Below are positions 60,201-64,000 of a stretch of 64,000 bases of DNA, piece by piece. The notes beneath the pieces were generated by a model. The model did no database searches, was not told the DNA's origin, and was given only the letters and a program-made list of their open reading frames with translations. The position numbers and the translations under genes are program-made. The stretch lies in the NCBI GenBank assembly GCA_963669155.1, contig OZ022587.1:22524074-22588073 (forward strand), written 5' to 3'. Within the stretch, counting starts at the first letter, position 1. Each line of letters begins with the position of its first letter. Source of the DNA: Arbacia lixula. Its lineage: Eukaryota; Echinodermata; Echinoidea; Arbacioida; Arbaciidae.

Positions 60201-61787
60201 CCCCACCCCCGCCCCCGTACGGAGGGTGCCCCTGCCCCTGCTGCTGCCTGACGGGGAGGGCTGGCATCGGGTGATGCCCCATAGGCTGGATGGGTACAAA
60301 CCCCATGCCTACTTGATGAGGAGGAGGCTGGTTCTTCCCCAGCGAGTCTTGGGAGGGGGTCGACCCCATCGGGGGCTCTTCAGGGGGCGGCGGTAAAAAC
60401 TCCCTCCAGTTGCATGCTGGGTACTTGTTCCCTGCTGCTGTGCGTGTCTTGGCTTTTCTCCTACTTCCTGTAGGGGCAAGAATGCAGCAGAAACAACTCT
60501 TAGAGCAGATGTTTTTCAAATTGGTCATGTTCAACTTGCTGCCAACATTTCTCAAATATCCAGCACTCTTTTGTTGATGACAGGTTATGATATCATACTG
60601 ATTTAACCATTAATCTATCATACTGAGGCGCTTCCTTCATGTGACAAGTGGCTAAATAAGAGTTCTAGAGAAGGGAAGTAGACTGAAATAGAAAACTCTC
60701 AAAACAGATTTTGGGCTTTCCACTTTTCCCACATACCTTGAAACATTGACAATGCTGGATGAACCCCTGTTCTGTGGAATTTGTGTGTACTAATAGACCA
60801 TTTTCGTAATGTACGCATAACTTTCCCTTAACTGTGTAGTAACTCGTTATTATATTCACCTGTATTTCGTAATATAGTTTCAATGGGTGGAACGCATTCT
60901 TAATCTATTAGTTATTGCAACTCAGACAAATCTCCAATAAGCTTTGGGGTTACCATTAGTAACGTATTGTTGGAAAGACGTACATAAAATCTGCATACAT
61001 AATAAAAATGGTCTGTTGTGCAAAAATGCATCAATGGCTCATAAAAATCACAAAATATGAAAGAAAAAAAGGTCTCACCTTGTGAGCTCGTACCGGAATC
61101 ACTGAGACCACTTTGACACTCCGTGCACAGGTGGGAACCATCTGGGAGGAGGTAACCAAAGAACACATGAAATAGGAAGGCAATTCCTTGCAAAAATTAC
61201 AAATTCATCCATCTACCTCAAGTATGATACAATGGATGGCAAGCTGACAAGAAATTGCAATTTATCTCGTCTGTAAGGATGTCACAGACACAGACCCTGT
61301 TGCATAAAACTTACCATCGATCATAAATTTGCTACCAACGTCACTAGGGCTCCGTAACATAAAGGTTTGCAATCAATCGCAAAATGGCAATGACCCATCA
61401 ACACCATTGTTACATGCGCTCTTTGTTCAAATGGCTGACTAGTAACCAATCAGAATTTGTCATTCAAATTTGCAATTGATTGCAAACCTTTATGTTACGG
61501 GGTCCAGATATGGGTTTTACTGCAGTTCAATTTGTACTTGTCTAAATTCTAAGCTTTCAAATAATATAGGACATGACATATTATATACTATTAAGAAAAA
61601 AGAATCCAATGTGATGCATTGTGGGAAGGCCGAGGCAATATCAACTCTGAAGTCTTGCTCTCTGAACATCTCAATCTTGCATTAGACATTATATATCCTC
61701 AACATCGACAAGTCTTCTACTTTTACTATTTCTTTTAACTTTTATTCTTCCTAGTACTATTGGTTCTACTATTGACTATTATTACTT

Positions 61788-61834
<47 letters not shown>

Positions 61835-61847
61835 TACTACTACAACA

Positions 61848-61908
<61 letters not shown>

Positions 61909-61921
61909 TACTACTACAACA

Positions 61922-61969
<48 letters not shown>

Positions 61970-61997
61970 GCTACTACTGCTACTACTACTACTGCTG

Positions 61998-62081
<84 letters not shown>

Positions 62082-62103
62082 GTACTATACTACTACAACA
62101 ACA

Positions 62104-62145
<42 letters not shown>

Positions 62146-62437
62146 GCTACTACTGCTACTACTACTACTGCTGCTACTACTACTCAGGGTGGTCCCCAGT
62201 GTAGAAAACATGCGGTGCAAACACCACGCGTCGGGTCCAGAAAGTGATTGTGAGCCACGTGTAAATTCACTGCACCATGCGTAAAATCAGTATCAGTCTT
62301 ATTATTCTTATTGTTTTTGTTTTCTTTGAGCCACGCGTTCCATAGTTGTGTACCACGCGTCCAGCACAGATATCTGACAAAAAGTGACATTCTGCTTTTT
62401 TGAGCCATGCGTAAAAGATTTTCTGGTGACCACCCTG

Positions 62438-62518
<81 letters not shown>

Positions 62519-62540
62519 GTACTATACTACTACAACAACA

Positions 62541-62615
<75 letters not shown>

Positions 62616-62634
62616 GCTACTACTACTACTGCTG

Positions 62635-62681
<47 letters not shown>

Positions 62682-62700
62682 GCTACTACTACTACTGCTG

Positions 62701-62738
<38 letters not shown>

Positions 62739-62805
62739 GCTACTACTGCTACTACTACTACTGCTGCTACTACTACTACTACTACTACTCCTACTACTAC
62801 TATTT

Positions 62806-62883
<78 letters not shown>

Positions 62884-64000
62884 TGCCCTTCTTTGACATA
62901 CAGAAGCAAGTGACAAATGACTCAAATTTGGATTATTGGTTTTCATAGGTTGTACCCAGTCCTCCCTACGTACGGCCAAAATCCGGACAAGAAATATTCA
63001 TCTTGCTGCGCGATATTCAATTTCACATGATGTGGTGTTGCACTGATGCCAATGCAAGTGACAGACACATTTTGCTCATTTACAAGAAAAGCCTCTTTTG
63101 TTGGTTGCTTCCTATTGTCAGAGTAGGGCAGTACTGATGAGCCAAGACATTGGTTGTGTTCCTACCTCTCATCTCCCCCCTCTGTGGGGGTAGGGGTGGC
63201 CCCCCATCCTCTCCTGGTCTGCCCTTCCTACCAGCCTTCTTACGTCCCTTGTGTTGCCCCCCTGAGGAGGGTAAGGGGTACGTGATGGACCCTGATGCTG
63301 ACCCTGAGCTGGTATCACTGCAGGCTTGCCTCTGAGCCATGTACTCACGGATCTACACAACAAAGAGGAGACGGGAACATCAATTTAGCGTTTTCTAGGT
63401 GTTTCATATAATCTTATTTAACCATGGTTTAAAATAAAAACATGCTGAAGCCAATGGCTCTTTCGCATGTACGTGCATTTGCATTTTTGACAGTGCAATA
63501 TCAAAAATACATATATGTTAACATATCAAAAACAACATTTAAATTAACATAAATTACAAACATAGACCATTATATATAACATTATGTATCATGATGATAC
63601 ATTATGTATAATGAATAAAAGAGCTTGAAGGGAATATACCTGTACTGTACTGGGAAGACAAAAAGTCTTCAAAAGGGTCATCATGAGCAATCTTCTTACC
63701 AATGGTCTTAAGTTCATGTATTGTCCATTTTTATATAAAGTTGCTGAAAGTGATTTGCCCATAAATAATCCACACTTGGAGTAATTAGTGATTAAATCAC
63801 AAATCATCAAAATTTTAGAAAGTTGCTGAAAGTGATTTGCCCATAAATAATCCACACTTGGAGTAATTAGTGATTAAATCACAAATCCTCAAAATGTTTG
63901 GGCTAAAAATTTGACGCTTTGTGATAGACAGACAGACAGACAGACAGAGGGACAAACAAACAGACAGACTTACATTTGGCGGTAGGACGAGAGTGGTAGA
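56884..64000 (-). CDS. robo: Roundabout (Robo) receptor, cytoplasmic tail, 3' part (8 exons, first partial)
   Basis: This is the gene span, introns included. Reading the - strand, the exons join without phase error into 528 residues and a TAG. Motifs in order: STTLVLPP at the window edge (CC1-like, where vertebrate Robo has PYATTQLI); a Ser/Gly then basic stretch; SGLSDSGTSSQ; NWREFLPPPPEEPP (CC2, the Ena/VASP-binding proline motif); a His/Pro/Gly-rich region; an acidic helix-like ELLEFNDDLM; the CSSDGSF...DFAAAVTAAAQNAG block closely matching vertebrate ROBO1/2; and a Gln/Pro-rich end. Robo is a single-pass Slit receptor for axon guidance. The Ig, fibronectin and transmembrane parts would lie beyond base 64000. 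The gene is convergent with the RhoGEF gene. Confidence 0.88.
57638..57718 (-). CDS. robo: Robo exon: 81-nt basic segment
   Basis: Acceptor TTCTTTTACAG and donor AAAG|GTAAGC on the - strand; phase 1 to 1. Encodes GRDLDMGDHMGNGSTKTRRT then TPNSRK. Symmetric and skippable. No domain. Confidence 0.75.
58252..58440 (-). CDS. robo: Robo exon: conserved SSDGSF/DFAxAVxAAA block
   Basis: Acceptor TGCCCTCTAG and donor AAAG|GTACAA on the - strand; 189 nt, phase 1 to 1. Encodes SMLASWASMNGSSTGGSNRN, SATSCSSDGSFCAETDFAAA and VTAAAQNAGIAVVSSPPSDF. The SSDGSF-x4-DFA-x-AV-x-AAA-x2-AG pattern is the most recognisable conserved segment of Robo tails and fixes the gene identity. Confidence 0.9.
58573..58712. 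repeat. Diverged GGCCCCGTATTATAAAA element
   Basis: CGGCCCCGTATTATAAAAAT at the left and TCTTTACATGATGGGGCC at the right, with an internal CGAACTTGCGTTC-type palindrome (GCAAGTTCGCTTGC). Related in plan to 61347-61505. Confidence 0.55.
58977..59051 (-). CDS. robo: Robo exon: 75-nt acidic segment
   Basis: Acceptor TTTCTTCATAG and donor ACAG|GTGTGT on the - strand; phase 1 to 1. Encodes GIPDQSSKLIPDDLETDLET then SSNCT. AT-rich for coding DNA and without a recognised motif, so it may be an optional cassette. Confidence 0.6.
59530..59705. repeat. Repeat with CTATAGACAGGT(G/T)G motifs
   Basis: GAACCTGTCTATAGTGG, TTTATAGACAGGTGGC, CTATAAACAGGTT, CTATAGACAGGTTGG and CTATAGAGAGGTGGCC. Same core as the minisatellite at 20312-20975, reverse-complemented in part. 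Confidence 0.65.
59829..60467 (-). CDS. robo: Robo exon: CC2 (LPPPP) and His/Pro/Gly-rich region
   Basis: Acceptor CTTGCCCCTACAG and donor CCAG|GTGAGT on the - strand; 639 nt, phase 1 to 1. Begins SRRKAKTRTAAGNKYPACNW and REFLPPPPEEPPMGS. NW-x-x-LPPPP is the CC2 motif bound by Enabled/VASP EVH1 domains (family knowledge). A His/Pro/Gly-rich middle with YGGGGGGYPY and PPAHHPHPHPHRPG follows, then the acidic RHEQLGRELLEFNDDLMSQS and SDNEENAPMLPRIGPNP end. Confidence 0.9.
60833..60956. repeat. 120-bp dispersed repeat, copy 3 of 3
   Basis: GTAGTAACTCGTTATTATAT through TAAGCTTTGGGGTTACC. See also 14746-14864 and 41457-41582. Confidence 0.6.
61079..61141 (-). CDS. robo: Robo exon: 63-nt Ser/Gly segment
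   Basis: Acceptor GTTACCTCCTCCCAG and donor CAAG|GTGAGA on the - strand; phase 1 to 1. Encodes DGSHLCTECQSGLSDSGTSS followed by Q. The SGLSDSGTSSQ run parallels the SSxxGSSTSGSQ stretch before CC2 in vertebrate Robo. The C-x2-C pair is unexplained. Confidence 0.75.
61288..61335. repeat. Truncated TTGCATAAA MITE
   Basis: Only the left end is present (CCCTGTTGCATAAAACTTAC, TTTGCTACCAACG). It is followed at once by another foldback element. Confidence 0.65.
61347..61505. repeat. Foldback element, GGCTCCGTAACATAAAGG family
   Basis: GGGCTCCGTAACATAAAGGT at the left mirrors CCTTTATGTTACGGGGTCC at the right; GCAATCAATCGCAAA mirrors TTTGCAATTGATTGC. Similar in size and end design to the TTGCATAAA family. 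Confidence 0.75.
61787..62184. repeat. (ACT)n microsatellite, left block
   Basis: About 400 bases of ACT/CTA triplets with TACTACAACAACTAC and GCTGCTACT variants. Artefact Leu/Tyr/Thr/Ser/Val frames. Confidence 0.98.
62185..62437. mobile_element. 253-bp TIR element inserted in the (ACT)n array
   Basis: CAGGGTGGTCCCCAG at the left and CTGGTGACCACCCTG at the right are 15-bp inverted repeats with one mismatch. The interior carries six (A/G)CCA(C/T)G(C/T)GT motifs. Both flanks are (ACT)n, so the target duplication cannot be read. CAGGG ends suggest a hAT-like element (inference). Confidence 0.8.
62438..62880. repeat. (ACT)n microsatellite, right block
   Basis: About 440 bases of ACT triplets with GCTACT interruptions, continuing the block left of the inserted element. 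Confidence 0.98.
62883..63131. repeat. MITE with CTGCCCTTCTTTGAC ends, copy 2
   Basis: CTGCCCTTCTTTGAC to GTCAGAGTAGGGCAG. The interior (TGATGTGGTGTTGCACTGAT, GCCAATGCAAGTG) is nearly identical to 25844-26095. It abuts the (ACT)n block. Confidence 0.75.
63166..63352 (-). CDS. robo: Robo exon: basic linker before CC2
   Basis: Acceptor TTTGTTGTGTAG and donor GAGAG|GTAGG on the - strand; phase 0 to 1, 187 nt. Encodes IREYMAQRQACSDTSSGSAS, GSITYPLPSSGGQHKGRKKA and GRKGRPGEDGGPPLPPQRGE. The position and Ser/Gly-then-Lys/Arg layout match the SSTSGSQGHKKG stretch preceding the CC2 motif in vertebrate Robo. Confidence 0.8.
63353..63973. other. Robo intron at the window edge
   Basis: Contains a half copy of the palindrome seen at 8323-8690 (about 63640-63900, with an internal 83-bp tandem duplication of AAAGTTGCTGAAAGTGATTT onward) and an (ACAG)n run at 63926-63970. 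No exon. Confidence 0.6.
63974..64000 (-). CDS. robo: Robo exon, partial, CC1-like end
   Basis: On the - strand the last 27 bases read STTLVLPPN, then donor AAT|GTAAGT; phase 0 out, matching the next exon. STTLVLPP lines up with the ATTQLI part of the CC1 motif PYATTQLI. The upstream part is outside the window. Confidence 0.55.

Noticed and set aside
59990-60396. + strand Gly/Arg-rich frames opposite Robo CC2 exon
   Set aside because: Shadow of GC-rich coding sequence on the other strand; no splice or domain support.
61760-62913. Poly-Leu, poly-Tyr, poly-Thr, poly-Ser and poly-Val frames
   Set aside because: Products of the (ACT)n microsatellite read in different frames.

Overview
The window looks like nuclear DNA of a marine invertebrate deuterostome. 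It is AT-rich and intron-dominated, with short exons separated by kilobases of intron. The introns are packed with microsatellites, foldback (MITE-like) elements and a tRNA-derived SINE. The gene set and this repeat texture suggest an echinoderm, most likely a sea urchin, but that assignment is inference and no species marker is present.

Two genes lie tail to tail. On the + strand, 18 phase-matched coding exons from 4130 to 45745 give the last 1187 residues of an RGS-family Rho guanine-nucleotide exchange factor (ARHGEF11/ARHGEF12 = PDZ-RhoGEF/LARG type). They hold a post-RGS linker with several small exons, the DH domain (21672-25749), the PH domain (25495-27766), a coiled-coil segment and a long acidic tail (36663-38052), and a small last exon with the stop codon (45693-45745). 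The N-terminal PDZ and RGS-like domains expected for the family would be upstream of the window; I see no exon in bases 1-4129. On the - strand, seven complete exons and one partial exon from 64000 down to 56884 encode the last 528 residues of a Roundabout (Robo) axon-guidance receptor cytoplasmic tail. They include the proline-rich NW-x-x-LPPPP (CC2) motif and the conserved SSDGSF...DFAxAVxAAA...AG block. In both genes every exon junction keeps reading phase, and each set of exons sums to a whole number of codons, which is the main support for these models.

Layout: 1-4129, upstream intron with foldback elements; 4130-16200, linker exons; 16201-21044, repeat-rich intron with long pyrimidine tracts; 21045-28330, DH-PH exons, with a 1.28 kb DNA transposon inside the DH region (22734-24010); 28331-36662, C-terminal small exons, a 39-bp tandem array (about 29063-30275) and an 800-bp palindromic element (33084-33883); 36663-38052, large acidic exon; 38053-45692, last intron with a nested TTAA-type transposon; 45746 to about 51.2 kb, probable 3' UTR and downstream DNA; 51.2-56.9 kb, intergenic DNA and the Robo 3' region; 56884-64000, Robo exons with an (ACT)n block split by a small transposon.

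Both genes act in cytoskeletal and guidance signalling: RGS-RhoGEFs link G-alpha-12/13 and plexin-B receptors to RhoA, and Robo receives Slit. Their adjacency is only a linkage observation. I found no CRISPR array, operon, true tRNA or rRNA gene, or complete transposase gene. The noteworthy novelty lies in transposon structure, repeats embedded in splice sites, a duplicated basic motif in adjacent exons, and a candidate alternative last exon.
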